From NCBI RefSeq assembly GCF_024806495.1, contig NZ_JANUFF010000021.1:1-46230 (forward strand): a stretch of DNA of 46,230 nt, written 5' to 3'. This document shows positions 17,870 to 27,509 of the stretch, piece after piece. This DNA is from Chryseobacterium sp. JUb7. Its GTDB lineage: Bacteria; Bacteroidota; Bacteroidia; Flavobacteriales; Weeksellaceae. The position numbers and the translations under genes are program-made. Below the pieces are notes generated by a model. That model was not told where the DNA came from, searched no databases, and saw nothing but the letters and a program-made list of their open reading frames with translations. The first letter of the stretch is position 1. Each line of letters begins with the position of its first letter.

Positions 17870-18261
17870 GAAGAATAATTTTAATTGTATTGTTTGCTGC
17901 TTTTTCTTGTGTAGAAAAAAACATTGAAATAGAAAAAAAAGTATCTTTTTCAAATTTAAATGAACCAGAACAAAATATCTACATCGAGTTGTTAGAGTAT
18001 TATCCTGCACAAAATAAAAAACAGTCAAATTTTTATGTTGTAAAAAATATACATAATAATGATACTTTATATGTAATTGATAAAGATAATCTTCCTATTT
18101 CCGATTTTATTAAAAATTATAAGGGTGTAGAGAATACGGCTATAGTATTAGAAAAGGGAGAATTTCAACATAAAAATGAATATTTAATAAATATTCCTGG
18201 TAATTACAATTTAGATAATAAGAAATTATATCTAGGAGAATTAATACATTTAATAGATTAA
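17866..18261 (+). CDS. Small lipoprotein, probable immunity protein to the metzincin tip
   Basis: The 131-residue protein begins MRRIILIVLFAAFSC, a clear SPII lipobox with Cys at 15. The rest is a small soluble domain (about 16-131) without a family I recognise. The start codon overlaps the stop of the toxin gene (ATGA), so the pair is translationally coupled. Position, size and envelope location fit an immunity protein that protects the cell from a toxin arriving at the periplasm or outer membrane. The assignment rests on context and no homology is claimed. Confidence 0.7.
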   Translation: MRRIILIVLFAAFSCVEKNIEIEKKVSFSNLNEPEQNIYIELLEYYPAQNKKQSNFYVVKNIHNNDTLYVIDKDNLPISDFIKNYKGVENTAIVLEKGEFQHKNEYLINIPGNYNLDNKKLYLGELIHLID

Positions 18262-18576
18262 TCTATTAAATGTCTGATTGAATAATGAGAGTCAAAAAAA
18301 CTATCTATGAAATTTATTAAGTAATCATATATAGTAAAAAGATATAGTAGTATAAAATATTATAGACAAATTAAGAGTGTGAGAGTATTTTTCTATAATA
18401 ATCAGGCTGTACCTTCTTGATACAGTTTGATTCGATACTGCCATATAAAATCAGACGATGACTATAGGATTGATAAAGGAATTTTTATCTCGGTGGGGCT
18501 TATAGTGATTCATATGATTCATAAGACGGTTGTCCAGAATTGATACGTCTCTGCTTTGTGCGATGTTTTTTATTAT
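18262..18576. other. Intergenic stretch between the two toxin operons
   Basis: No gene is visible in these roughly 315 bases. A weak CTGTA...TACAG hairpin followed by TTT near 18408-18430 might terminate operon 1. From 18577 on, the sequence is the duplicated promoter region of operon 2. Confidence 0.5.
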
Positions 18577-18776
18577 AATTGAATCCAGCCGTTTATTTGT
18601 TTTTTACATCTGTATAGATAAAACGTCACGTTTTGTCGTATTATGCAATTAAATTTGCATATAGATAATAAATAAATAATTAAATTAATATAAACTACAA
18701 AATTAGCTAGTGAGGATAATCATAAAAATATTATTTTTGCAGCGTTTTAAGATCAAAATAAAAACTAACACTAAAT
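18577..18776 (+). promoter_or_regulatory. Promoter and palindrome of toxin operon 2 (duplicate)
   Basis: This stretch is homologous to 9543-9735. The palindrome AAAACGTCACGTTTT is kept at 18620-18634 and the promoter box reads TATTTTTG (TAnnTTTG) at 18732-18739. The -33 TTG of operon 1 reads GTG here, so strength may differ. Conservation of the palindrome suggests both operons answer to one regulator. Confidence 0.6.
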
Positions 18777-20321
18777 ATGAGAAAACTCTACATGGGTGCA
18801 TTTGTGATGTGCACGACTGCTGTATTGTATGCTCAGGAAGTCGTTTGGCAGAAAGACATCAAATCCAATACTCAGGATTTTCTAAGCCAGGTAACAACTA
18901 CGATTGATGGACAATACTTAATTACAGGAAGTTCAATTCAAAGCAGTAAGCTTCAGACAGGAAGCAATAAGCAGAATAACGGCTACGATTTTCATTTGGT
19001 TAAGCTTAACGGGCAGGGTGAAGAAGTCTGGGAAAAATATTTTTCAGGACAAAATCATGATTTCCTGTCAGCTACCGTAAATACTCAGGAAGGAGGATTT
19101 CTTGTAGCCGGAACCTCTTATTCCGGCAAAGGTCTTGACAAAAAAGAGGATTCAAAAGGAGGATCAGACTTTTGGTTAATCCGAATCAATGAGTTTGGAG
19201 ATGAACTGTGGCAAAAGACCATCGGTACGAACGCAGATGAAGAAGCAAGATCAGTAATTCAGACGACAGATTTAGGCTTTTTTGTTGCCGGAAACGTTCA
19301 GAACTCAGCAAAAGGATATGGTTCCAAGGATGTTTTGGTGGTGAGACTTGATAAAAACGGGAAAGAATTATCCCAATTAATTTTGGGAGGAAAAGGCTTG
19401 GATGAAGTGGAAAAAATGATTCCTACCAGAGATGGAGGAGCATTGTTAGGGATATATTCCAGAAGCAGTGCAAACGGTTCCAAAAAAACGGAAAATTATG
19501 GCGAAGGCGATTACTGGATTGTAAAGCTTGATAAAGACGGCAAAGTACAATGGGAAAAGAACTTCGGAGGGAAAGGTGACGATCATTTAAGAACATTGTC
19601 TCTGACTTCCACCGGTTATTTAATTGGTGGAGAATCAAGATCTGAAAGGTCAGGGAATAAATCTGTCGGGATTGAAGAAGGAACTGATTTATGGTTGATT
19701 TCTTTGGATGAAAAAGGAGAAGAGCTCTGGCAGAAGTCTTACAATTTCAAAAACAGAGATGTTTTGATGGGAATGAGCGTTTTACATTCTTCAGATGATA
19801 AATCTTCAAAAGGAATTCTGTTAGGAGGATATACTCAGGCAGAAGGCAGAATAGAGAATAATGATGAGACTTTTTGGATGCTTTATTTAAATGAAAGCGG
19901 AAATGAGCAGTGGCGAAAACATGTGAAAGGTGAGTCGAGAAAGAAAGAGGAGAGGTTATCTGATATTAAACTGAACAAAGATGGTTCGATCATTTTGGCA
20001 GGTACGAGTGCCGAAGAACTGGGAAAAGAAAACTGGAAGATTGTAAAATTAGGTGACAAACAGATTGATCAGCTGATCGAAAAGCAGGATATTAAGATTT
20101 ATCCGAATCCTGTTTCAGATTATGCTTATGTAGAAATCGGATATGATTTTAAGGAAGCGGAGATCATGATGTATGATATGGGAGGCAGACAGATCCAGAA
20201 TCTGAAAACTAAGAATAAAGTAACCAAAATCAATACACAGTCTTTGATTCAGGGAGCTTATCTGGTGACTATCAAAACAGATACAAATAAAACGGCGAAT
20301 GCTAAGCTAATAAAGAAATAA
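18777..20321 (+). CDS. T9SS type A sorting-domain protein (operon 2)
   Basis: The 514-residue paralogue of the protein at 9736-11310 is nearly identical: the signal peptide differs at two residues (Leu-Tyr for Leu-Cys; Ala for Ser), the blade repeats are the same, and so is the sorting domain from IKIYPNPVSDY to AKLIKK. It lacks the ~10 extra residues of copy 1, reading SRSSANGSKKTE there, which is probably the ancestral form. DNA divergence is mostly at third codon positions, so this duplication is older than the identical Rhs-core block downstream. It leads a tight operon (11-bp gap to the next gene). Surface delivery by T9SS is the family role; partnership with the Rhs shell is inferred from two identical gene orders. 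Confidence 0.85.
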   Translation: MRKLYMGAFVMCTTAVLYAQEVVWQKDIKSNTQDFLSQVTTTIDGQYLITGSSIQSSKLQTGSNKQNNGYDFHLVKLNGQGEEVWEKYFSGQNHDFLSATVNTQEGGFLVAGTSYSGKGLDKKEDSKGGSDFWLIRINEFGDELWQKTIGTNADEEARSVIQTTDLGFFVAGNVQNSAKGYGSKDVLVVRLDKNGKELSQLILGGKGLDEVEKMIPTRDGGALLGIYSRSSANGSKKTENYGEGDYWIVKLDKDGKVQWEKNFGGKGDDHLRTLSLTSTGYLIGGESRSERSGNKSVGIEEGTDLWLISLDEKGEELWQKSYNFKNRDVLMGMSVLHSSDDKSSKGILLGGYTQAEGRIENNDETFWMLYLNESGNEQWRKHVKGESRKKEERLSDIKLNKDGSIILAGTSAEELGKENWKIVKLGDKQIDQLIEKQDIKIYPNPVSDYAYVEIGYDFKEAEIMMYDMGGRQIQNLKTKNKVTKINTQSLIQGAYLVTIKTDTNKTANAKLIKK

Positions 20322-20332
20322 AGATTAATAAC

Positions 20333-22588
20333 ATGAAGAAGATTTTTATAACAAGTCTATGCGTCTTGTTATCCTGTTTGGGCTATTCACAAATACATAA
20401 AGGGCCTAAGAATGTATTTCCTTATGCACCGGAGACAAGTAGTTTATTAAAATATCAGGAAACCCCTGTTTCAAATTATACAGGAATCCCCAACATTTCA
20501 ATACCTATTTATACTGTAAAATCGGGAGATGTTGAAGTACCTATTACGTTAACCTATCATGCAGGTGGCGTTTTGGTTTCTGATATTGCGAGTTCAGTGG
20601 GTTTAGGCTGGTCTATCAGTACGGTAGCTCCCATTACCAGAAAAATAAACGGATATACAGATGAAAATGGGGTAATGCATCACGATGCGGATAATGTAGA
20701 GGGTTTTTTGAGCAGTGGAATTGATAACCAGCAATCACGATTGGTTATGGCAAATAATGGTTTAAACAATGCTTCCATAGCAGATTTAATGTCTGATGAG
20801 TTTAGCTTATCACTTGATAATTTTTCCGGAAGCTTCTTTTATAATCCCAAGAACAAGAAGGTGGTAACTTTTCCAATGTCGGATTTGAAAATTGATTATT
20901 ACACAAAAGTAATTGATCAAACTTATCTGAGCAGGATAGATACAATTAATGTCACGAATACAGCAGGATTAAAATATACTTTCGGTGGAGATGGTAAAGA
21001 AATTCTCAGTGGTGATGGATCAATGGGAGGAAGTAATATTTATGGTGTCAATGCGTGGAAGATAAAAAAAATTAAAGGTATAGATGATAATGAAATTAAC
21101 TTTTATTATTCTCCCAATATTATGTCTCGTAGAGAGTTAGCGCCTCAGACTAGAGAAATACAATATTTTGTACGTCATTTTACAACAGGATGTAACTATC
21201 CAGATTCTACTCCTACACCACCTACTGTAGGTCCTGAATTTGATGTAACTTATTCAATACAAGAAGCTTTACTTGATAAAATTGAGACAACCGACGCGAC
21301 GATTAACTTTGTTTATTCGAATAGATTAGATTTTAACAATCTCAAAAAACTTGATAAGATTATCATTAAAAATAAATCGGGCGCAATTATTTCGGAGAAA
21401 AAATTCAACTACGGATATTTTGTTAATACAACGGAGCCTACCGGAGCGATTGACCCATCTGAAGATCCAACTAAAAGACTAAAACTTCTTTCTTATCAGG
21501 AGTGTAGTACAGATAATAAATGCGAGACTACTTCATTTGAGTATTATGAAGAAAACATAATGAAGCAAAGACTTTCATATTCTACAGATCATTGGGGATA
21601 TTATAATGGAACGAGTTTTAACTCAGGTTTTCCAAATGTTCCAGTACTGTACTTGAATACCTTTTTAAATCAGGAGGTGTGGGGATTTACTGATGATGTA
21701 AATGGCAATGGTAGCTTATTCAGAATAGCAAATAAAGATGTAAGCCCGTTATTTGTAAATACAAATTCGCTAAAATCCATTACTTATCCGGAAGGAGGAA
21801 AAAATGAATTTATTTATGAACCTAATACCGCAAGTTCATTACTCTATGAGCCTAAAAAAGAACATTATTTTTTAGCAAAGAAAAAAACACTGCAAAAGAA
21901 TGATTTTTTTTTCGTAAGTGCTACTGCAGAAGGTCCTAACCTTAAACATTCTCTTACACCGACAGAAGATGGGGGGTATTATAAAACTTTTGTTAAAGAA
22001 GTGGATTTATCAAGTTATGATAAAGCTCTTAGTCTTCAAATGACTCTTAAATCAACTTTTAGAGCTTCGACATTTTCCAACTCTTTGGATAATAACTATC
22101 TTAATGCTGAGTATAGTATCTACTATTATGAAAATGGGGTAAAGAAATATTTGGCGAATAGCGGATCATTATCAGGTCCTAATGAATTTACCATAAAGTA
22201 TCGCCAACTTAATAATGCTGCTATTCCCCTGCAGAAAATATATTTAGAAATTAAGCATATCTACTGGGGTGGACTTAACTGGGATAGTAATTTATCTAAT
22301 TATATTTTTTCTTATTCACAAATCGCGATGAGTTGGGAAGAGCCGGATCCTACGTATATAGAGCCACTCATATATGCAGGTGGGATAAGGGTTAAAGAGA
22401 TTAAAAGATATGATAATGACGGACAGTATAAATACTCTTCGAAATACTCATATACAAAAAACGGAAACAGTCAACTATCAAGTGGAGTATTGTTTGATAT
22501 TCCGATGTATACAAGAAATGTAAGAAGAGGTTATGAAAGAAGTCATACTTGTGGACAGGGGGTAGATATTGGCAGAACGAAGAGATAG
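20333..22588 (+). CDS. SpvB-like/Rhs shell protein A, N-terminal part (operon 2, frameshifted)
   Basis: This 751-codon frame has a signal peptide (1-19, ending GYSQ) and an SpvB-like start: NYTGIPNISIPIYTV, ITLTYHAGGVLVSDIAS and GLGWSI. Irregular repeats follow. The frame ends abruptly after ERSHTCGQG with ten unrelated residues, while the homologous sequence continues in another frame from 22549. The break sits at GGGGG (22558-22562); one more G would restore a single ~1200-residue protein like the 1028-residue gene of operon 1. Either this copy is inactivated, the base is a sequencing error, or expression is switched by slippage. It is a paralogue, not a copy, of the shell A protein of operon 1. 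Confidence 0.75.
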   Translation: MKKIFITSLCVLLSCLGYSQIHKGPKNVFPYAPETSSLLKYQETPVSNYTGIPNISIPIYTVKSGDVEVPITLTYHAGGVLVSDIASSVGLGWSISTVAPITRKINGYTDENGVMHHDADNVEGFLSSGIDNQQSRLVMANNGLNNASIADLMSDEFSLSLDNFSGSFFYNPKNKKVVTFPMSDLKIDYYTKVIDQTYLSRIDTINVTNTAGLKYTFGGDGKEILSGDGSMGGSNIYGVNAWKIKKIKGIDDNEINFYYSPNIMSRRELAPQTREIQYFVRHFTTGCNYPDSTPTPPTVGPEFDVTYSIQEALLDKIETTDATINFVYSNRLDFNNLKKLDKIIIKNKSGAIISEKKFNYGYFVNTTEPTGAIDPSEDPTKRLKLLSYQECSTDNKCETTSFEYYEENIMKQRLSYSTDHWGYYNGTSFNSGFPNVPVLYLNTFLNQEVWGFTDDVNGNGSLFRIANKDVSPLFVNTNSLKSITYPEGGKNEFIYEPNTASSLLYEPKKEHYFLAKKKTLQKNDFFFVSATAEGPNLKHSLTPTEDGGYYKTFVKEVDLSSYDKALSLQMTLKSTFRASTFSNSLDNNYLNAEYSIYYYENGVKKYLANSGSLSGPNEFTIKYRQLNNAAIPLQKIYLEIKHIYWGGLNWDSNLSNYIFSYSQIAMSWEEPDPTYIEPLIYAGGIRVKEIKRYDNDGQYKYSSKYSYTKNGNSQLSSGVLFDIPMYTRNVRRGYERSHTCGQGVDIGRTKR

Positions 22589-23958
22589 AAGATAAGACTG
22601 AATTGTCGACACGACCAGTTGTAGCCGGAATGCGTACGCAAGGGCGAACTATTGGGTATACAAATGTGGAGGTTGTAAAGACAGATGCAAATAATAATCC
22701 GAAAGGCAGAGAAGTATTCCAGTATTATGTTGAGCCTCCTTTACAGACTGGGGACAATCACCTTGCCACAACAGAAGGGACATCAGCCAGATATGAGTTT
22801 ATGGAAGCGCGTGATTGGAGAAATGGGCAGTTATTGAATTATACCGCATTTAACAGCACAAATGATACAATAAAGGCAACTAAGAGGGATTTTTATCTTT
22901 CAGGAGCACCCAATGCAAGTGTTAACTATCATCAGGATAGAAATATTAAGATGCTTTTGTATAGTTTAGTTTCAAAAGTCGATTACGTATCTAATGCCAT
23001 CAATTTAAGAAATACAAGTAGTGGTCCCTTGATGATGGGAGATGATTTCGAGGTTGACGGTATTTTTCCTTCTGTTATAGGGACAAATACTAATTTGAGC
23101 CCGGGCCCTTTTCCTGTATTTGTAAGGCATAATGATGCATTTTTATTAAAGAAGGAGACTCAGGTTGATTATTTTTCTGGAGGCAGGAGAAAATCACATG
23201 TTACAGAGTATTTTTATGATGATGCATTGTATCCTACCAAGCTTACTTCTCAGAAAGAGTCATTTTTAGGTGAGAATGTAGAGTTGAATACTTCCTTTAA
23301 ATATGCTTATGATAAAGGGAATCAATTGATGATTGACAGGAATATGATTGATATTCCATTGGAGACGATAACGACTCAGACTATTGGCAACGTTACCAAG
23401 ATCTTGGAAAAGACAGAGAGTATCTATCCTCATTCACTTCCAACTCCTGAATCAGGTAACTTGGTTTTGCCTTTATCAGTAAAAAGCTATACCCTTTCTG
23501 ATGTAAATGTTCCTGTTTCGGAAGTTAAATTTGACAGATATGATTCCAAAGGTAACCTGCTTCAGTATACCTTGAAGACGGGAGTTCCAGTGTCTATTAT
23601 CTGGGGTTATGCTTCCACGAAGCCTATTGCAAAAGTAGAGGGAGCTACGTATGATCAGCTAATGAGTTTAGGATTAGTTTCGGGACTTCAGTCTGCATCC
23701 GATCAGGATAGCTTGAATCCTTCTATGGAAGTTGCTTTTATCAATGTACTGGATTCTTTTAGAAATAACTCCAGTATATCTTTATCAAAAATTACGACCT
23801 ATACTTATGATCCGTTGATAGGTGTAACGAGTATTACCCCTCCTTCAGGTATTCGTGAAGTATATATTTATGATGGTTCTAACCGCCTTAAAGAGATTCG
23901 GGAAAATGATAAAACGGGAAATATCATAAAAGAATTTAATTACAATTATAAGCCTTAA
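22549..23958 (+). CDS. Rhs shell protein A, C-terminal part after frameshift (operon 2)
   Basis: This is the continuation of the gene starting at 20333. GGRYWQNEEIEDKTELSTRP joins in sense with the preceding ...SHTCGQ. The C-terminal half matches the shell A end of operon 1: DRYDSKGNLLQYTLKTGVPVS, IIWGYASTKPIAKVEGATY and SITPPSGIREVYIYDGSNR are near copies of its counterpart. There is no good start codon of its own (only a TTG at 22549) and no signal peptide, so by itself it would not be exported. Its stop lies 8 bp before the DUF6443/Rhs gene. Confidence 0.7.
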   Translation: MWTGGRYWQNEEIEDKTELSTRPVVAGMRTQGRTIGYTNVEVVKTDANNNPKGREVFQYYVEPPLQTGDNHLATTEGTSARYEFMEARDWRNGQLLNYTAFNSTNDTIKATKRDFYLSGAPNASVNYHQDRNIKMLLYSLVSKVDYVSNAINLRNTSSGPLMMGDDFEVDGIFPSVIGTNTNLSPGPFPVFVRHNDAFLLKKETQVDYFSGGRRKSHVTEYFYDDALYPTKLTSQKESFLGENVELNTSFKYAYDKGNQLMIDRNMIDIPLETITTQTIGNVTKILEKTESIYPHSLPTPESGNLVLPLSVKSYTLSDVNVPVSEVKFDRYDSKGNLLQYTLKTGVPVSIIWGYASTKPIAKVEGATYDQLMSLGLVSGLQSASDQDSLNPSMEVAFINVLDSFRNNSSISLSKITTYTYDPLIGVTSITPPSGIREVYIYDGSNRLKEIRENDKTGNIIKEFNYNYKP

Positions 23959-23966
23959 AAGTTATC

Positions 23967-26900
23967 ATGAAAAAAATAATAGTACCTATCCATATGGTTT
24001 TCTTGACGGGCTTTGCCTATGGACAAAGTAATACTGAAAACTATATCCAGAGCAGGACTTATCTTGACTCTACAAAAATATCAGACCCAGACAAAAAGCA
24101 ACTGCATAGCGTTCAGTACTTTGATGGTTTTGGGAGGAGCAAACAAGTAATTAATGTTAAAGCTACTCCCGGAGGAGGGGATGTTGTTATACCTTTTGTT
24201 TATGATTCTTTCGGGAGACAGACGCGAGAGTATCTTCCGGTTCCTCAAAGTTCCAGTACAGGCGGATTGATCTATGGTCAGGCTTCGGGTTTGGTTCCTT
24301 TACCCGTAGCGGATGTTTTAAATGTTTATAATGGAGATAAAGCTTATTCAGAAAAACAATTGGAAGTGTCTCCCCTTGACAGGATCTTGCAACATACACA
24401 GGTTGGTGATGCATGGTCAACAAAACCTGTTGTTTATCATTATGATACCAGTTCTTCAGCAGATCATGTCCGTCGTTTTACAACAGTTACAGACTGGACA
24501 GATAATGCAAGTATTTCTGTTATCCGTTGGGATTCTGCAGATTTTGGACTCAATCAGTTATATAAAACAACTATAACAGATGAGGATGGTAACCCGAGTA
24601 TTGAATTTAAAAACGGGCGAGGACAGACAGTATTAATACGGAAAGTTTTAGGAGTTTCCAATTACGCAGATACCTATTATGTTTATAATGAATTTAATCA
24701 GCTGGCTTTAGTTATTCCGCCTAAAGCAGTTGTTGAATTTTTTGCGGGTAATCCTGTTAATAATGCTGTTCTTTCGGATGAGATTTTGAATAATTTATGT
24801 TATCAGTATCATTATGATGGCAGAAATAGGTTAGTTGAGAAGAAACTACCCGGTAAAGGCTGGGAATTTATGGTGTACGATAAACAGGATCGTTTGGTTT
24901 TAACGCAGGATGCTGTTTTACGGACTACGGCTAATAATTTTGGATCTCGAGGGTGGTTATTTACGAAATATGATCAGTTTGGAAGAGTTGTATATACTGG
25001 TTTTTTTCAAAATACAGGGACGAGATCTGCGATGCAGACAGCCATAAATAATATGTCATCTAATGCTTCAAATAATGAAATCAGATCAAGGATCCCAATA
25101 ACATCTAACTCTATGGATGTGTACTATACCAAGGATGCTTTTCCTACCGGAAGCATGAGTATTCTTATGGTCAATTATTATGATACGTATCCTTCATCTG
25201 TTCCGATTTCAATTCCTACCACAACATTAGGACAAAGTGTTTTACCAGAGCCTTACCAGACACTTTCTCGCAAAAACACGAACGGACTTTTGCTTTCAAC
25301 GTACGTTAAAAACATTGAGGACAATCAGTGGACTAAGAGTTACAATTGGTATGATATGAAGGGAAGGGTAGTGGGAACCTATTCATTGAATCATTTGGGA
25401 GGTTATACGACTACAGAAACAGGATATGATTTTTCAGGAGCTGTAAAGACAAGTATAATACACCATAAGCGATTGCCAACAGATACTGAAAGACTGATCA
25501 CTGAGAATTTCAGCTATGATAGTCAGAACCGTCTTTTAACCCATACTCATCAGGTAGATAGTAATCCGGTAGAGATTTTAGCTCAGAATGAGTATAATGC
25601 TCTATCTCAGTTAAAGACTAAAAAAGTGGGAGGAGCTACTGTTTCTAGTCCACTTCAGACTGTTGATTATCAGTATAATATCAGAGGTTGGATGACTAAA
25701 ATCAATGATCCGTCGAATTTAGGTAATGATTTGTTTGGTTATAAGATCAACTATAATCAAGTTGAAGGCTTGGAGAACCCCAATACTGATTTTATGGATC
25801 TAAAGGTTAAACCCAAATACAACGGAAATATAGCCGAAGTATCCTGGAGAACCCTGACTGAGGAAAACGAGCCATTAAAAAGATATGGCTATGTGTATGA
25901 CCATTTAAACAGGTTATCTGCGGGATTTTATCAAAGAGAGGGAGCAGAAGCTGCAAGGGAATATTTTGAAATGCTGGAATATGATTTAAATGGAAATATT
26001 ACAAAATTACAACGATCTGAAAATTTAATATCAGGCAATACGGCATTAGTTATTGATAAACTGAAGTATGATTATACAGGAAACAGGCTGACCAAGGTAA
26101 CGGAAGAACAGATTGGAAACAGCAGTGGTTATCCCTATTTGACTACACCCAACACAATAGGCTATGATGATAACGGGAACATGATCAGTCATCCGGATAA
26201 GGGAATTAACTCAATAGCCTATAACTTTTTGAATCTACCGAATAATATAAGCGTACGGCCAGGTACTAAAGGTGCAAATACGACCCGTTCTATTTACAGG
26301 GCAGATGGTGTTAAGCTGTCAAAGGTATTTAATACCAATGCGGGAAACTCGATCACGACAACGGATTATCTGGATGGCTTTCAGTATAAATTTGACAGTG
26401 GGGGATTAGGAAGTATGAATCCTCAGGGTCTACAGTTTGTACCTACTTCAGAAGGGTATTATGATTTTACAAATAATTCTTATATTTACAACTATACGGA
26501 TCATTTAGGAAATGTTCGATTAAGCTATACGGATACGAGTAAGGATGGGATTATTCAGCCCAGGCAGTATAAGATCCAACAGTGTGACGGACCCAATAAT
26601 CCGCCTTTCGAGATTCCTAATTGTATAGATTATTATAAGCCAGGTGAGATTGTGGAAGTAAATAATTATTATCCTTTTGGTATGTTACATAATTATACCC
26701 TGACTACGCAGAATGCTTATCAGTATAAGTACAACGGTAAGGAATTGCAGGAGACAGGCTTCTACTCATTTAAGTGGAGAAATTATATGCCTGATTTAGG
26801 GAGGTTCTTTAATATAGATCCTTTAAGTGAAAAATATACATATCAATCACATTATAATTTCTCAGAAAATAAAGTCGTTTCGCATATAGAGTTAGAAGGA

Positions 26901-27509
26901 TTAGAAGCAATTGATGCCAATAAAATTCGAAAAGTTTTCGATAACGGAAAACAAGGTAAAACATATAGAATTACAATTCATGTTGATCAACCAGGTAAGG
27001 GTGGAGATAGGGATACTTATGAAATAAATAAGGGTACTGATCCCGGACATTCATTTATTACTTTAAGTAGGGAAAATACGGATGGAACTACAGATGTTAA
27101 AACATTTGGTTTTTATCCTTACCCACCTTCAGTTAATCCTCTAGCCTCTGAAGCTGATGGTAAAGTAAAAGATAATTATGGCCATGAAAAAGAAGTTGTG
27201 CAGTCATGGCTTATTAATGAAAATAAATTTAATAATGTTTTAGATTTCGTTGAATCCAAGAAAAATACAAAATATGACTTAAATACTAATAACTGTACAG
27301 ATTTTGTTATAAATGCAGCAGGTTCGGCAGGAATTAATTTACCTAAAACAAAAGGGACTTGGCCAAATGGAGGTGGCTCTAATCCTGGAGATTTAGGTCA
27401 GGATATGCGAGATCAAAATGCAAGAATGCGTAAAGGATTACCTCCTAATCCAGCTCCGACAACACCTAATAATAAAAAAGAAGATAATGATAAGAAAATT
27501 AGTTTATAG
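23967..27509 (+). CDS. DUF6443/Rhs-core polymorphic toxin with papain-like tip (operon 2)
   Basis: The 1180-residue protein has a signal peptide (about 1-20, ending AYGQ), a DUF6443 region (VQYFDGFGRSKQ ... FGRQTREYLPVPQ) and YD repeats. The Rhs core has an alternative end (SFKWRNYMPDLGRFFNIDPLSEKY ... ELEGLE). The tip (about 965-1180) has GHSFITL with His1028 and, about 80 residues later, NTNNCTDFVINAAG with Cys1110. A His before a Cys in this spacing is the order of circularly permuted papain-like (NlpC/P60-, PPPDE- or LRAT-type) hydrolases, so the tip may be a peptidase or amidase toxin. It ends in a Pro/Asn/Lys-rich tail. It overlaps the lipoprotein gene by 23 bp. The core shares an identical DNA block with operon 1. 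Confidence 0.82.
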   Translation: MKKIIVPIHMVFLTGFAYGQSNTENYIQSRTYLDSTKISDPDKKQLHSVQYFDGFGRSKQVINVKATPGGGDVVIPFVYDSFGRQTREYLPVPQSSSTGGLIYGQASGLVPLPVADVLNVYNGDKAYSEKQLEVSPLDRILQHTQVGDAWSTKPVVYHYDTSSSADHVRRFTTVTDWTDNASISVIRWDSADFGLNQLYKTTITDEDGNPSIEFKNGRGQTVLIRKVLGVSNYADTYYVYNEFNQLALVIPPKAVVEFFAGNPVNNAVLSDEILNNLCYQYHYDGRNRLVEKKLPGKGWEFMVYDKQDRLVLTQDAVLRTTANNFGSRGWLFTKYDQFGRVVYTGFFQNTGTRSAMQTAINNMSSNASNNEIRSRIPITSNSMDVYYTKDAFPTGSMSILMVNYYDTYPSSVPISIPTTTLGQSVLPEPYQTLSRKNTNGLLLSTYVKNIEDNQWTKSYNWYDMKGRVVGTYSLNHLGGYTTTETGYDFSGAVKTSIIHHKRLPTDTERLITENFSYDSQNRLLTHTHQVDSNPVEILAQNEYNALSQLKTKKVGGATVSSPLQTVDYQYNIRGWMTKINDPSNLGNDLFGYKINYNQVEGLENPNTDFMDLKVKPKYNGNIAEVSWRTLTEENEPLKRYGYVYDHLNRLSAGFYQREGAEAAREYFEMLEYDLNGNITKLQRSENLISGNTALVIDKLKYDYTGNRLTKVTEEQIGNSSGYPYLTTPNTIGYDDNGNMISHPDKGINSIAYNFLNLPNNISVRPGTKGANTTRSIYRADGVKLSKVFNTNAGNSITTTDYLDGFQYKFDSGGLGSMNPQGLQFVPTSEGYYDFTNNSYIYNYTDHLGNVRLSYTDTSKDGIIQPRQYKIQQCDGPNNPPFEIPNCIDYYKPGEIVEVNNYYPFGMLHNYTLTTQNAYQYKYNGKELQETGFYSFKWRNYMPDLGRFFNIDPLSEKYTYQSHYNFSENKVVSHIELEGLEAIDANKIRKVFDNGKQGKTYRITIHVDQPGKGGDRDTYEINKGTDPGHSFITLSRENTDGTTDVKTFGFYPYPPSVNPLASEADGKVKDNYGHEKEVVQSWLINENKFNNVLDFVESKKNTKYDLNTNNCTDFVINAAGSAGINLPKTKGTWPNGGGSNPGDLGQDMRDQNARMRKGLPPNPAPTTPNNKKEDNDKKISL
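25779..26755 (+). repeat. Rhs-core identity block, copy 2
   Basis: This is the partner of 16118-17094. The offset is a constant 9661 bp through all lines compared, so no insertion or deletion separates the copies. A third, diverged version of its 3' part is at about 28067-28545 in the orphan cassette. Confidence 0.8.

Noticed and set aside
9543..20321. Assembly duplication of the T9SS gene
   Set aside because: The copies differ by many silent changes, an in-frame length difference and a promoter substitution, so they are real paralogues.
22549..22588. Programmed -1 ribosomal frameshift at GGGGG
   Set aside because: No typical slippery heptamer with a downstream stimulatory structure is evident; a one-base indel is simpler.
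27418..27486. Earlier start for the lipoprotein at 27487
   Set aside because: It would put 23 charged residues before a perfect SPII signal peptide and lies entirely inside the toxin gene.
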